Source of the DNA: Hexactinellida sp. DTS-2022
Lineage: Eukaryota; Porifera; Hexactinellida
Direction of reading: 5' to 3'
DNA: 64,000 nt
Assembly: GCA_028753945.1 (NCBI GenBank)
Contig: JAPNXP010000017.1
Location: 1,240,001 to 1,304,000, forward strand
Made by a program: the position numbers and the translations under genes. Positions 32,555 to 44,043 of the stretch are shown here, piece after piece (position 1 is the stretch's first letter; each line of letters begins with the position of its first letter). Under the pieces are notes generated by a model. The model was not told where the DNA came from and made no database searches. It saw nothing but the letters and a program-made list of their open reading frames with translations.

Positions 32555-33756
32555 TACCGGTAGAAATATTGGAAATCTTGGAATGTTTAAAATTCATTAG
32601 AAAGCGAAGCGAAGGTTTGGTATGGTTCGTAAATATCTAAAATAACTGTTAATTAATTAATCGAGACCGCGTAACAGTTGAGTGATCTGTCTCGAAGCGA
32701 CCGAGGCCGAAGGGTTCGTTCTATTGAAACTAATTTATTGTCGTATGTGTAGAGATTCACGATAATAATTAATGTGATGTTTTATTCCTAGTTACGTAAT
32801 AGCGTCTTGATTTGTATTATCAAAATGGATTCTCTTTTAGTCATATAATTCGAAAATGCGGTCGACTCCCCTTAATAGAGTCACCTTGGGACCAGGTTGC
32901 TTTGACCCGATTAAGCAGAGAAATCTATTAAGCGAAAATATTTTAAGCCAAAATGTAATTCCGTCCTATAAATCCTTTTAAATTTTGACCCGATTAAGAA
33001 AATAGTGTATTCAAATTTATAGAGTGCGTAATTTATCTGAAAATGCACAATAGCTATACAATAGCTAGTACATGTCCAAATTCAAAGTGTATAATCCATA
33101 TTTTCTAGATTCTTTCAAAAATCAAAAAACTGATGTTTTAACGGGTTGTGGATAATTTATGAGATGTACTTGCTATATAATATTGTCATTTAACTCCATC
33201 ATTAGTTAAATGAGTACACATTTAGCTTGGCTCTAGACAAATAATGATGTCGAATAACGGAGGTTTGAGTGTATAACCTTTGAAAGCTAACCTCTATCTC
33301 TAGGTTCATTTTGAATTTTCATTAATTTGTGTATTACCTATTTTGTTAACAACAACACTGTCAACAGTAAATATTCATATTATAAATTTGTAAATTCACA
33401 ATTCGTGTTCAGTATACTTCTTTACCTATAGTGCCCGTTGGAAGTTAATCTCTATTTTGAATTTACACAAATTTATTTACGTTTTGTAAACAACAAAAAT
33501 AGATATTAATATAATAATTTATATATGCGAAATTCGTGTTTAACATACTGTTTACTTACTGTAAGAGTTGTAAGTTAGTCTTTATTTCTAATCTAAACGC
33601 GTTTCTATTGAATCAAGTTACGATAGATATGCCATGGTACGGATCAGTTTGATGCGGATCAAGTTACCATGAAACAGTCTAATAATTTGTTAGTTATATA
33701 AGTGCATATTATACTTTGTAACTAATTATATAATACTTGTTTTACTATTCACCAAT
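32555..33756. other. upstream flank of receptor copy B; Helitron debris
   Basis: Bases ~32600-32722 are a worn 3' fragment of the CTCG family (CGAAGCGACCGAGGCCGAAGGG). At 33270-33600 lie two diverged units of the ~140 bp monomer amplified at 44180-45060 (TTGAAAGCTAACCTC, AACAACAAC, ATTCATATTATAAATTT). The promoter of the receptor gene could lie in the last few hundred bases, but no motif was recognised. Confidence 0.4.
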
Positions 33757-33829
33757 ATGAAACATATATTCAATTTCAACGTGTTGATCCCGATATTTCT
33801 TCAGTTGCGTTCACTAGTCTACTGTCAAG
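33757..33829 (+). CDS. signal-peptide exon, probable exon 1 of receptor copy B
   Basis: ATG at 33757 opens 24 codons: MKHIFNFNVLIPIFLQLRSL, then VYCQ, and a phase-1 donor G|GTAAGT at 33830. A Lys/His start, hydrophobic core of about 12 residues and small/polar end form a typical secretory signal peptide. The phase (1) is exactly that needed to join the lectin exon at 46170, giving a split Ala codon. In between lies only mobile DNA. The Tigger-ended element 33837-40874 begins seven bases into the intron, so the donor core GTAAG remains. Assignment to the receptor is inferred from phase, order and the lack of any other candidate. Confidence 0.65.
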
Positions 33830-34034
33830 GTAAGTACAGTACACCCTCGCTAATCCGAACAGAGGTGTTCCGATTCAAAAATATTCTGTTCCGATTAGTG
33901 AATTCGTTAGGATTAGTGAAGTAATGCATTTTCTAAGGGCATCTATAAATGAGAATCTCGATAATCAGAAAAAAACTTGTACAAACCTTGTTAATCCGCA
34001 CTAAACATCTAGTGTACTCCTTAAAATACTTGCC

Positions 34035-34275
34035 GGAGACTTATTACTGTGCCGACTATACTAGTATAGTATAGTGGCCCAGTATTGTATCACTGCCTTT
34101 ATTACAGTGCCGACTATACTAGTATAGTGGCCCAGTTCTAATCTTACTGCCTTGGTTATTACTGTGCCGACTATACTATAGTATAGTGGCCCAATTCTAA
34201 TCTCAGTGCTTATGTTACTGTGCCGACTATAGCATAGTATAGTGGCCCAGTTCTAATCTTACTGCCTTGGTTAGT
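34035..34275. repeat. minisatellite GTGCCGACTATACTA / TAGTGGCCCAGTTCTAATC
   Basis: Four to five units of 45-75 bp, each with an imperfect palindrome (CTATACTA-TAGTATAG). Related units are at 24425-24550, and single reversed copies at 27470-27510 and 52790-52820. Confidence 0.7.
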
Positions 34276-36507
34276 ATTAGTCCGTAGATCGTCTACAGAA
34301 CAGAGTTTTATTAACTAAGAACTGAAATTTTCAGGACAGGTGTCTCATGGGTCACAGATGTGCACCTGGGGTAACGATTTTTGATTACATTTTTTTTGAC
34401 ACATGTTAGAAAAGGAACAATAAATGGTGCCCGAATATTTAATTTATTTGCATTCGATAGAGAATTAAATTCTACACCTTTGGGCTTCGTTTGTGACAAA
34501 ATTGAGTTGCATATTTCCTTTGTTTACTAACACTTCAGTTCAATTGAAAGTGTTATATCTAATTATATTGTTTCGACTAGTGATTATTAGATCGAGTAGG
34601 CTTCTATTTTCTAATTGACAATTAAGATTTTACATTCCATAAGAACGACAGATTATGTGAGTATATTTCCTTCTGCAAGAATACTCTTGCACTGTTAATA
34701 TACTGACGTAATTATTAAATAATCACATAAACTGTCGTTGTTATGAAATGTAAATCTTAGTTTTCAATTGGAAATAGAAGCCTAACAGATCTCACAAGTG
34801 GAATCAATATAATAATCACAAGTTGAAACAATAGAACGAGATTTAACACTTTCAATTAAACTGAAGTGTTAGTAAACAAAGGAAATTTGCACAACTCTAT
34901 TGTGGCACAAACGAAACACAATTTAAAAGTTCGTGTACTGTGAAAAGGTGTAGAATTTAATTCTCTATCGAATGCATATAAATTTAAATTACGGGCACCA
35001 TTTATTTTTCCTTTCCAAACATTAAACAGGTGTAAAAATGTGTCCAAACAAATGTAATAAAAAATCGTGACCCCAGGTGCACATCTGTAACCCATGAGAC
35101 ACATATCCTGAAAATTTGGGCTATTAATTAATAAAACTCTGTTATATGGAGTGGCTATGGAAGAATAATAAAAAATCCAAAATTGCAGCTGTGCCGACAC
35201 ATGCTCCTTTGGTGGCACTATATTTTGGTGGTGGTTTATTGATAGTGCCTCCAAAGGAACATGCTGTCACCACAGGCTGCAATTTTGGATTTTTTTTCGC
35301 CAAGTCATCAACGCCTCAAGGCGTCAAGAACCATTTGTTAATTGGGTAGAGTCACAAGGAACGGTAGATAAATTTGAAGTTTGTTTCTATCATAAACCAT
35401 CTTGAGTTTAATGCCATTCATTCATTATGTATTGATAATAAATTATATTATTAGTTATTTATTTTAGCAATGTTATCCACGGTGAGTGAGTTAAGTCAAC
35501 AAATTCCTTATATTATATATTATTTTATTTAATCCATTGTATAGTAGTATACTACAATTAAATAGAATCCAGCTGGAATTTATAAGTTAAATCAATATAA
35601 TTATCGCGAGTTGAATCAATAGAGTAAAATTTAACAAGTTAAATCAATAGAATTATTACAAGTTGAAACAATAGAATTAGATTTAACACTTTTACTGAAA
35701 CTGAAGTGTGAGTAAATAAAGAAATTTCAACCTTCATTTATGGCAGAAATTTAACCCATTATTAAAAATTTTCTTCTCCCAACAGACGCAGAATTTTATC
35801 GTGAATCCATTGGTGAAATAAAAATTGGGGTTTAGTAAAACATTTTTTGAGTTATGGACCAGACAAAATTTTGAAAGGTGTTAAAATGTGTCCAAAACGT
35901 GTAATTAAAAATCGTAACCCAAGGTGAAAATTAGACAGTCACTTCGCACCTACATGCCAGGTTGCAGTCCATCAACTATAAAGCTCTGACCAGGGCACCT
36001 GCTACGGAGAAAACAAAAATATTAATAATAAAATCCAAAATTGCAGCCTGTGCCGACGCATGTTCCTTTGGTGGCACTATATTTTGTTGGTGGTTTATTG
36101 ATAGTGCCTCCAAAGGAACATGCTGTCGGCACAGCTGCAATTTTGGATTTTTTATTATTCTTCCGTAGCCACTCCATATAACAGAGTTTTATTAATTAAG
36201 AGCCCAAATTTTCAGGATATGTGTCTCATGGGTTACAGATGTGCACCTGGGATCACGATTTTTTATTACATTTGTTTGACACATTTTTACACCTGTTTAA
36301 TGTTGGAAAAAGAACAATAAATGGTGTCCGAATATTCAATTTATATGCATTCGATGGATAATTTAATTCTACACCTTGTCACAGTGCACGAATTTTCAAA
36401 TTGGGTTTCGTTTGTGCCACAATTGAGTTGCAAATTCCCTTTGTTTACTAACACTTCAGTTCAATTAAAAGTGTTAAATCTAATTCTATTGTTTCAACTT
36501 GTGATTA

Positions 36508-37023
36508 TCTATACTATTAAAACACAAGCCTGGGTGGGTGGGTGTATATGTGTATATATTTGTTTGTATGTTCCGAGTTGATTGAAGAAAGTGGACGGTT
36601 TCCAAATGTGATTTTTGGCATATAGGGGTAACTTTTGGCACCCGCCAACAAGTTGAGGTTTCCACTCAAAATTTCTCACACCTCGACAAGTTATGACGTC
36701 ATTGTCACATTTCGAGAACCCTAAAAAGTAACTTAATTGCACATAATTCGCGCCCTTTAATTAAGAGAGAAAAATCTGAAAACTAAATAGAACATGTACA
36801 ATAATGATGCGAACACGTTGGTCACATCAGATTGCCAATATGCTAACTCATTATCGCATGATGAAGTAATCACTAAAATTTCACATTGTTAAATTCTACT
36901 ATTTTAGGCCTATTTATGCTTTATAATCATTATTAGGAGTATATAAACCACACACCAACCGCGAAGCGGTTGGTGTGTGGTTGTGTTCTGCCGCGAAGCG
37001 ACCTAGCAAGCGAAGCGCGCTAG
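36508..37023 (+). mobile_element. complete non-autonomous Helitron, CTAG-end family
   Basis: Starts TCTATACTATTAAAAC after A and ends with hairpin GCGAAGCGCG then CTAG before T, the textbook Helitron termini. The empty site is in the sister tandem unit (GTGATTA|TTATATTG at 39034/39035). The body contains the palindrome CCACACACCAACCGCGAAGCG. 516 bp, no coding capacity. Confidence 0.92.
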
Positions 37024-40000
37024 TTATATTGATTCAACTTGTGAGATCGAGTAGGCTTCTATATTCTATTTGAAAACTAATATTTTACATTCCATAACAA
37101 CGACAGATTATTTGATTATATTTATTTCTGCTGGATATTCTTGCACAATGGATACACTGACATAATTAATTCGCTCTGTGTTTAACTTATAGAGACGGTT
37201 CCGATTAGATTATTGGGGTTATCGAGTGCGCTGAATTCAAATATGATAGTGTAATTCAATTTAGATTAATGATTATTGCAAATAATTGAACTTAATTTAT
37301 TTTACTGTACATAATATTGGTGTTAAATTATCAATGAATTAATTAAATATTTATACTAATTAGCTAAAGTTCATTAATCTCAGAAATGATATCAGATAGA
37401 AACGAACTTTCAATTGCTCCTTATGCCACATAATACCTCTACAAATGGGTCCTGACACCTTGAGGTGATGATGACATCGTTAAAAAAATGTGTTTTTACA
37501 ATTTTGTGAATTATATAATTCGAATGGGTTGGTTGGTGTTGGGTGATCAGCTAACACGCACATAAAAAATGCTGAGTCATCAACTATTATATTCAACTGA
37601 AACTTGAACATCTCTAAAATGAAGTGAGCTAAATGGAAGCTTCCACCACTCTAAGGGTCGATGCCTTCTGAAACACCTTTCTGAAATAATTTAACACCTT
37701 CCTGGTGATGATGACATGGCAAAAAAAATCCAAAATTGCAGCTGTGCCCACAGCATGTTCCTTTTGGAGGCACTATCAATAAACCACCATCAAAATATGC
37801 CACCAAAGGAACATGCGTCGGCACAGCTGCAATTTTGGATTTTTATTATTTCTCCATAGACGGTGCCCTGGCCAGAGCTTGATAGTTGATGGGCTTAAAC
37901 TTTGCATGTAGGTGCGATGGGACCGTCTAATTTGCACCTGGGGTTACGATTTCTGATTAACAAATTTTGGACACATTTTTAACACCTTTCTAAGTTTTTC
38001 TCGTCCATAACTCAAAAAATGTTATACTAAACCCCCAATTTTTTTGGATTCACCATAAAATTTTGCGTCAATTGCGAGAGGACAAATTTTTAAAAAGGGT
38101 TTAATTCATGCCATAAATGGGGGTTTAAATTTCTTTGTTTACTCACACTTCATTTTCAGTAAAACTGTTCAATCTAATTCTATTTTTTCAACTTGTAATA
38201 AATTTATTGATTTAACTTGTTAAATCTTTCACTATTGTTTCAACTTGCGATAAATATATTGATTAAACTTATAAATTCCAGCTGGCTTCTATTTAATTGT
38301 AGTATACTACTATACAATGGATTACTAAAATAATATAATATAAGGAATTTGTTGACTTAACTCACTCACCGTGGATAACATTGCTAAAATAAATAACTAA
38401 TAATATAATATATTACCAATACAGAATGAATGAATGGCATTAAACTCAAGATGGTTTATGATAGAAACAAACTTCAAATTTATCTGCTGTTCCTTGTGAC
38501 TCGGACCAATTAACAAATGGTTCTTGTCACTTTGAGGCGTTGATAACTTGGCGAAAAAAGAATCCAAAGTTGCAGCCTGTGCCGACAGCATGTTCCTTTG
38601 GAGGCACTATCAATAAACCACCACCAAAATATAGTGCCACCAAAGGAACATGCGTCGGTACAGGCTGCAATTTTGGATTTTTTATTAGTCCGTATCGTCT
38701 ACACAGAACAGAGCATAATTAACTAAGAACTGAAATTTCCAGGACAGGTGTCTCATGGGATACAGATGTGCACCTGGGATCACGATTTTTGATCACATTT
38801 TTTTGGACACATTTTTACACCTGTTTAATGTTAGAAAAGGAACAATAAATAGTGCGCGACTTTTCAATTTATATGCATTCGATAGATAATTTAATTATAC
38901 ACCTTGTCACAGTGCACGACTTTCAAATTCCGCTTCATTTGTGCCACAATTGAGTTGCAAATTTCCATTGTTTACTAACACTTCAGTTCAATTGAAAGTG
39001 TTAAATCTAATTCTATTGTTTCAACTTGTGATTATTATATTGATTAAATTTGTTAAATCTTACACTATTGTTTCAACTTGTGATAATTATATTGATTCCA
39101 CTTGTGAAATCGAATAGGCTTCTATTTTCTAATTGAAAACTAAGATTTTACATTCCATAACAACAACAGATTATGTGATTATATTTACTTCTGCTAGAAT
39201 ATTCTTGCACAATGGATACACTGACATATTTAATTATATTTAATTCGATCTGTGTTTAACTTATAGAAACGGTTCCAATTAGATTATTGGGGTTATCGAG
39301 TGCGCTGAATTCAAATTTTAATGAAATTCAATTTAAATTAATAATTATTACAAATAATTGAATTGAATTTATTTTGTTGTCATAATAATGGTGTTAAATT
39401 ATGAATACGTTAATTTAATATTTATACTAATTAACTAAATTTCATTAATCTCAGAAATTATTGCAAATAGAAACAAAATTTCAATAGATCAATTGGTCTT
39501 TATGCCACATACCACCTTTACAAGTGGGTCTTGACACCTTGAGGTGATGATGACATCGTCAAAAAAATGTGTATTTACAATTTTGTGAATCATATAATTC
39601 GCATGGGTTGGTTGGAGTTGGGTGATCACCCAACACGCACCTAAAAAATGCTGACTCAGCACATATTATATTCTACTGAAACTTGAATATCTCTCAAATG
39701 AAGTGAGCTAAATGGAAACTTCCACCACTCTAAGGGTCGTAGCCTTCTGAAACACCTTTCTGAAATAATTTAACACCTTTATAGTGATGATGACTTGGCG
39801 AAAATAAAATCCAAAATTGCAGCCTGTGCAGACAGGATGTTCCATTGGAGGCACTATCAATAAACCACCAACAAAATATAGTGCCACCAAAGGAACATGC
39901 GTCGGCACAGGCTGCAATTTTGGATTTTATTATTAATATTTTTGTTTTCTCCGTAGCAGGTGCCCTGGTCAGAGCTTTATAGTTGATGGACTGCAACCTG

Positions 40001-41004
40001 GCATGTAGGTGCGAAGTGACTGTCTAATTTTCACCTTGGGTTACGATTTTTAATTACACGTTTTGGACACATTTTAACACCTTTCAAAATTTGTCTGGTC
40101 CATAACTCAAAAAATGTTTTACTAAACCCCCAATTTTTATTTCACCAATGGATTCACGATAAAATTCTGCGTCTGTTGGGAGAAGAAAATTTTTAATAAT
40201 GGGTTAAATTTCTGCCATAAATGAAGGTTGAAATTTCTTTATTTACTCACACTTCAGTTTCAGTAAAAGTGTTAAATCTAATTCTATTGTTTCAACTTGT
40301 AATAATTCTATTGATTTAACTTGTTAAATTTTACTCTATTGATTCAACTCGCGATAATTATATTGATTTAACTTATAAATTCCAGCTGGATTCTATTTAA
40401 TTGTAGTATACTACTATACAATGGATTAAATAAAATAATATATAATATAAGGAATTTGTTGACTTAACTCACTCACCGTGGATAACATTGCTAAAATAAA
40501 TAACTAATAATATAATTTATTATCAATACATAATGAATGAATGGCATTAAACTCAAGATGGTTTATGATAGAAACAAACTTCAAATTTATCTACCGTTCC
40601 TTGTGACTCTACCCAATTAACAAATGGTTCTTGACGCCTTGAGGCGTTGATGACTTGGCGAAAAAAAATCCAAAATTGCAGCCTGTGGTGACAGCATGTT
40701 CCTTTGGAGGCACTATCAATAAACCACCACCAAAATATAGTGCCACCAAAGGAGCATGTGTCGGCACAGCTGCAATTTTGGATTTTTATACTTCCATTCA
40801 AATTTACGATTTTTTCACACATTTATTAGAAGAATATTTTGGTTTCTCCTGTTCGGATTAGCGAGGGTGTCCTGTATTGTAATCATGCTTCGCGATTATC
40901 ACACAAAACCAAAGTACCTTAACTGATACATATTTTATTTAAATGATACCAATGTTGGGATCAAAATTTACTATGTGGTGTTGGGAAAAGGATTCAGGAG
41001 AGGG

Positions 41005-41200
41005 CAGGGGCGGCATATCTGGTACGGCTGGTGCGGCGAGCGCCGTACCACTTTTCAGGATGGCCAGCTTTGCTGTACCACCTCTATTTATTCGAAATTA
41101 CACAATTCATTGATAATATAATTATTTAATGATCGCCGGACCACATTCAAATACAGTAAAATTCCCGCTGTACTACTTTTCGAAAGGACGTATCGCGACC
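41005..41200. mobile_element. shorter relative of the 30947-31216 MITE
   Basis: CAGGGGCGGCATATC, GTACGGCTGGTGCGG, GCCGTACCACTTTTC and GAAAGGACGTAT occur in the same order as in the longer copy, with an internal deletion. Confidence 0.6.
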
Positions 41201-41371
41201 TGAGAGGGTGTTGCAATTGAGCAACTACTACCCTTTGTAATTCATAAATTTGACAAGGTTTGCATTTGATCAACTAAGTTTTGCAAATGATTAACTACCT
41301 TGCAATTGAAAAACAAAATATATATTTTTAGTGTACAAAATCGGTATTTTATCAATTTAATTTATCAAATA

Positions 41372-41553
41372 CGAGCCCTTCTGTCTCGGTTTCTTCGCGA
41401 CGTGTCATTCTCTCGCGACCTTTTTTAGTTCGTGTTAGACACTATGAACACGAATACAATTAACTGCCGCTTCGCGGCCTTATCACTCAAAAATCATTGA
41501 TAACAAATAAATTAAACCTGTGACTTACAAATTACATGTACTTAATTCAGTTC
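41372..41553 (-). mobile_element. 3' fragment of a CTCG-family Helitron-like element
   Basis: Starts CGAGCCCTTCTGTCTCGG and continues with GCGACC and CGCTTCGCGGCCTTA; matches the reverse complement of the 3.7 kb copy. The 5' part is missing. Confidence 0.6.
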
Positions 41554-42065
41554 AGTATGTAGCCAGGGTATATCAACCCCCACTTTTTCATTCGGTGAAC
41601 CCACGCTACCTAATTTTAACGAAGTATTTAAAAATAACATTTTGTCGGAAATTCAAATTTTTCAATTTTAGAGAGTGTAATTGTTAATTTCACCGAAATT
41701 ATCACAGTATACTTATACTTGAGTCCTATAGACACATTCCAAGAGATTTGCACATATAATTAGGGAACCTATAACCTGAGACTTTTCAGGTGTCTCTGAG
41801 TCGAAACCGATGTTATAATCTGTTCCCCCATTTTAAAAATAGGAATACACCACTGGTTAAAACTAATTTAGATTATAAGTGTGAGGAGCCAAAAATGAAC
41901 AAACTATATACGTACATAAATACTAATAACGTACATAAATCAAGAGAAGTGTAGTAAACTAACAATGCAGCATCACTAAGTGGATTAAGCAGTTCTGCAT
42001 TTTCTCAACCAAAAAGATCAGATCACACATATAGTATTAAAAATAACAGGACACATCTTAACCAA
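41554..42065. other. AT-rich stretch in intron 1 of receptor copy B
   Basis: No gene or clear repeat recognised. Confidence 0.3.
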
Positions 42066-42196
42066 GGTTTTATCCAGGAGCGCGCCATACGCCTAGAGGA
42101 GTATAAATTGGGATATGTTTGCGTTTAGGAGCGCGAAAACTGCCGAAAGTTCCCATAGAGTAATACAATACTGACCTTTTAGGCGTACAAAATTCA

Positions 42197-43485
42197 GGGG
42201 CTGACTGAATAGTGGAATCTAGTGGAATCTAGTGGAATCCAGTGGAATCCAGTGGAATCTAGTGGAACCTAGTGGAATCTAGTGGAATCCAGTGGAACCT
42301 AGTGGAATCCAGTGGAATCTAGGGTGACTGAATGGTGGAATCTAGTGGAATCCAGTGGAATCTAGTGGAATCTAGTGGAATTACTAAATTTTAGTGGAAT
42401 TGACTGAACGGTGGAATCGAGTGGATTTTCTAAAAACCGACTGAACAGTGGAATCGAGTGGAATCTTTGACTGAATAGTGGAATCGAGTGGAATCGAGTG
42501 GAATTTGACTGAATAGTGGAATCGAGTGGAATTTGACTGAATAGTGGAATCGAGTGGAATTTGATTAAATTGTTAAACACCACGTATATGCTATAAGCTA
42601 CATGTCCATCATATTACGTTAATATTCGCCCATGTAAAATTGTTTGCAACAATTAAACTAGTGTTGTGCATGAAGTGACACAATGTGATACTATATTATT
42701 ATTCTGACTAATCACCTCTATTGAACTGCCCAATGAATACCAACTGGATTTGCTAAGGAATTGTTGATAAATAATGTTTATAGGATGTGTCTAAATAACA
42801 TGGTAACAAAGTCTAACAAATAAATACTATTGAGTTACTGTTAGGCTTTGTTACCATGTTATTTAGACACATCTTATAAACATTATTTATCAACAATTCC
42901 TTAGCAACTCCAGTTGGTATTCATTGGGCAGTTCAATAGAGATGATTAGTAAGAATACTAATATAGTACATATTGTGCCACTTTTTGCACAACACTAGTT
43001 TAATCGTTGCAAACAATTTTACATGGGCGAAAATTAACGTAATATGATCACACGTAGCTTATAACATATATCTAGTGTTTAACAATTTAATCAAATTCCA
43101 CTCGATTCCACTCGATTCCACTCGATTCCACTATTCAGTCAAATTCCACTCGATTCCACTATTCAGTCAAATTCCACTCGATTCCACTATTCAGTCAAAT
43201 TCCCTTCGATTCCTATTCAGTCAAAGATTCCACTCGATTCCACTGTTCAGTCGGTTTTTAGAAAATCCACTCGATTCCACCGTTCAGTCAATTCCACTAA
43301 AATTTAGTAATTCCACTAGATTCCACTAGATTCCACTGGATTCCACTAGATTCCACCATTCAGTCACCCTAGATTCCACTAGATTCCACTAGATTCCACT
43401 AGGTTCCACTAGATTCCACTAGATTCCACTGGATTCCACTAGATTCCACTGGATTCCACTAGATTCCACTATTCAGTCAGCCCCC
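42197..43485. mobile_element. 1.29 kb giant palindrome built of AGTGGAATCT decamers, 8 bp target duplication
   Basis: The arms (~620 bp each) are nearly perfect reverse complements meeting at about 42835. The outer 380 bp of each arm is a tandem array of the decamer AGTGGAATCT/AGTGGAATCC, broken by TGACTGAATAGTGGAATCG units. The inner ~250 bp is unique sequence. The ends are GGGGCTGACTGAATAG and its complement. AAAATTCA is at 42189-42196 and again at 43486-43493. It is inserted into a diverged member of the GGCGCGC MITE family (42066-42196). Open frames rich in Ser-Thr-Arg-Phe-His are artefacts of the repeat. Confidence 0.85.
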
Positions 43486-43686
43486 AAAATTCATACTCTA
43501 GTGACCTTAGGACAGTTAGGAGTGTTCAATTCTACTCCTGTATAATCCCCTGATTTTAACTAATAACTTTAAAAAATATGTGTTGACTACGTTATTTCTT
43601 CAAAGGTCCTCCATTATGAGTTATATATTTTTATATAAAATTATACTAATCGAGTCAAATTTGGAAAAGTTATTAAGGAAAAAGGT

Positions 43687-43812
43687 TACCTTATTATAGG
43701 AAATTAACGCGCCATAAAATTAACGCGACGGAAATTAAAGCTCCATGAAATTAACGCGAATTGGAGCAATTCGCGTTAATTTCATGGCGCGTTTATTTCC
43801 TATAATAAGGTA
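43687..43812. mobile_element. palindromic MITE, TACCTTATTATAGGAAATTAACGCG family
   Basis: ACCTTATTATAGGAAAT and ATTTCCTATAATAAGGT ends; inside, ATTCGCGTTAATTTCATGG pairs with CCATGAAATTAACGCGAAT. The partial copy is at 5888-5987. Confidence 0.8.
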
Positions 43813-44043
43813 CCTTGTGATGTCATGCTAACAATATTTCGCTTAGAAACCAATAGACCCTATCGGCTATCGCTATGACAAACTACACCTATCCACCAAA
43901 TTTCTGCTCTCTAGGTAGTATGGTCATTTAATCAATTACGGACAAACAAACAAACAAACAAATAACAATTGTGTTTTTAATAAATTGATAACTATAGTTT
44001 ATTGGTTAGTATGATGGGTAGTTAGTAGCATAATTATTAAATA

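Larger units (their letters stand above)
33837..40874. mobile_element. 7 kb Tigger-ended unit with TA target, filled by tandem and inverted ~2.07 kb repeats
   Basis: CAGTACACCCTCGCTAATCC at 33837 is mirrored by GGATTAGCGAGGGTGTCCTG ending at 40874, each flanked by TA (33835-33836, 40875-40876). Inside, two head-to-tail units of about 2.07 kb (36170-38690, containing a Helitron, and 38690-40790) share landmarks such as ATTGGGGTTATCGAGTGCGC (about 37213 and 39285) and CCACCACTCTAAGGGTCG (about 37646 and 39722). About 35150-36170 is a near-perfect inverted copy of 39790-40800. No transposase is present. Confidence 0.65.

Noticed and set aside
35146-41000. Many 60-90 codon frames containing Cys-Ala-Asp / Phe-Gly-Gly-Thr motifs
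   Set aside because: All are translations of the ~130 bp palindromic MITE and its flanks in either orientation.
42362-43329. Open frames rich in Phe-His-Ser-Ile-Pro-Leu repeats
   Set aside because: They are translations of the decamer tandem repeat in the giant palindrome; no start context, and they occur on both arms as mirror images.
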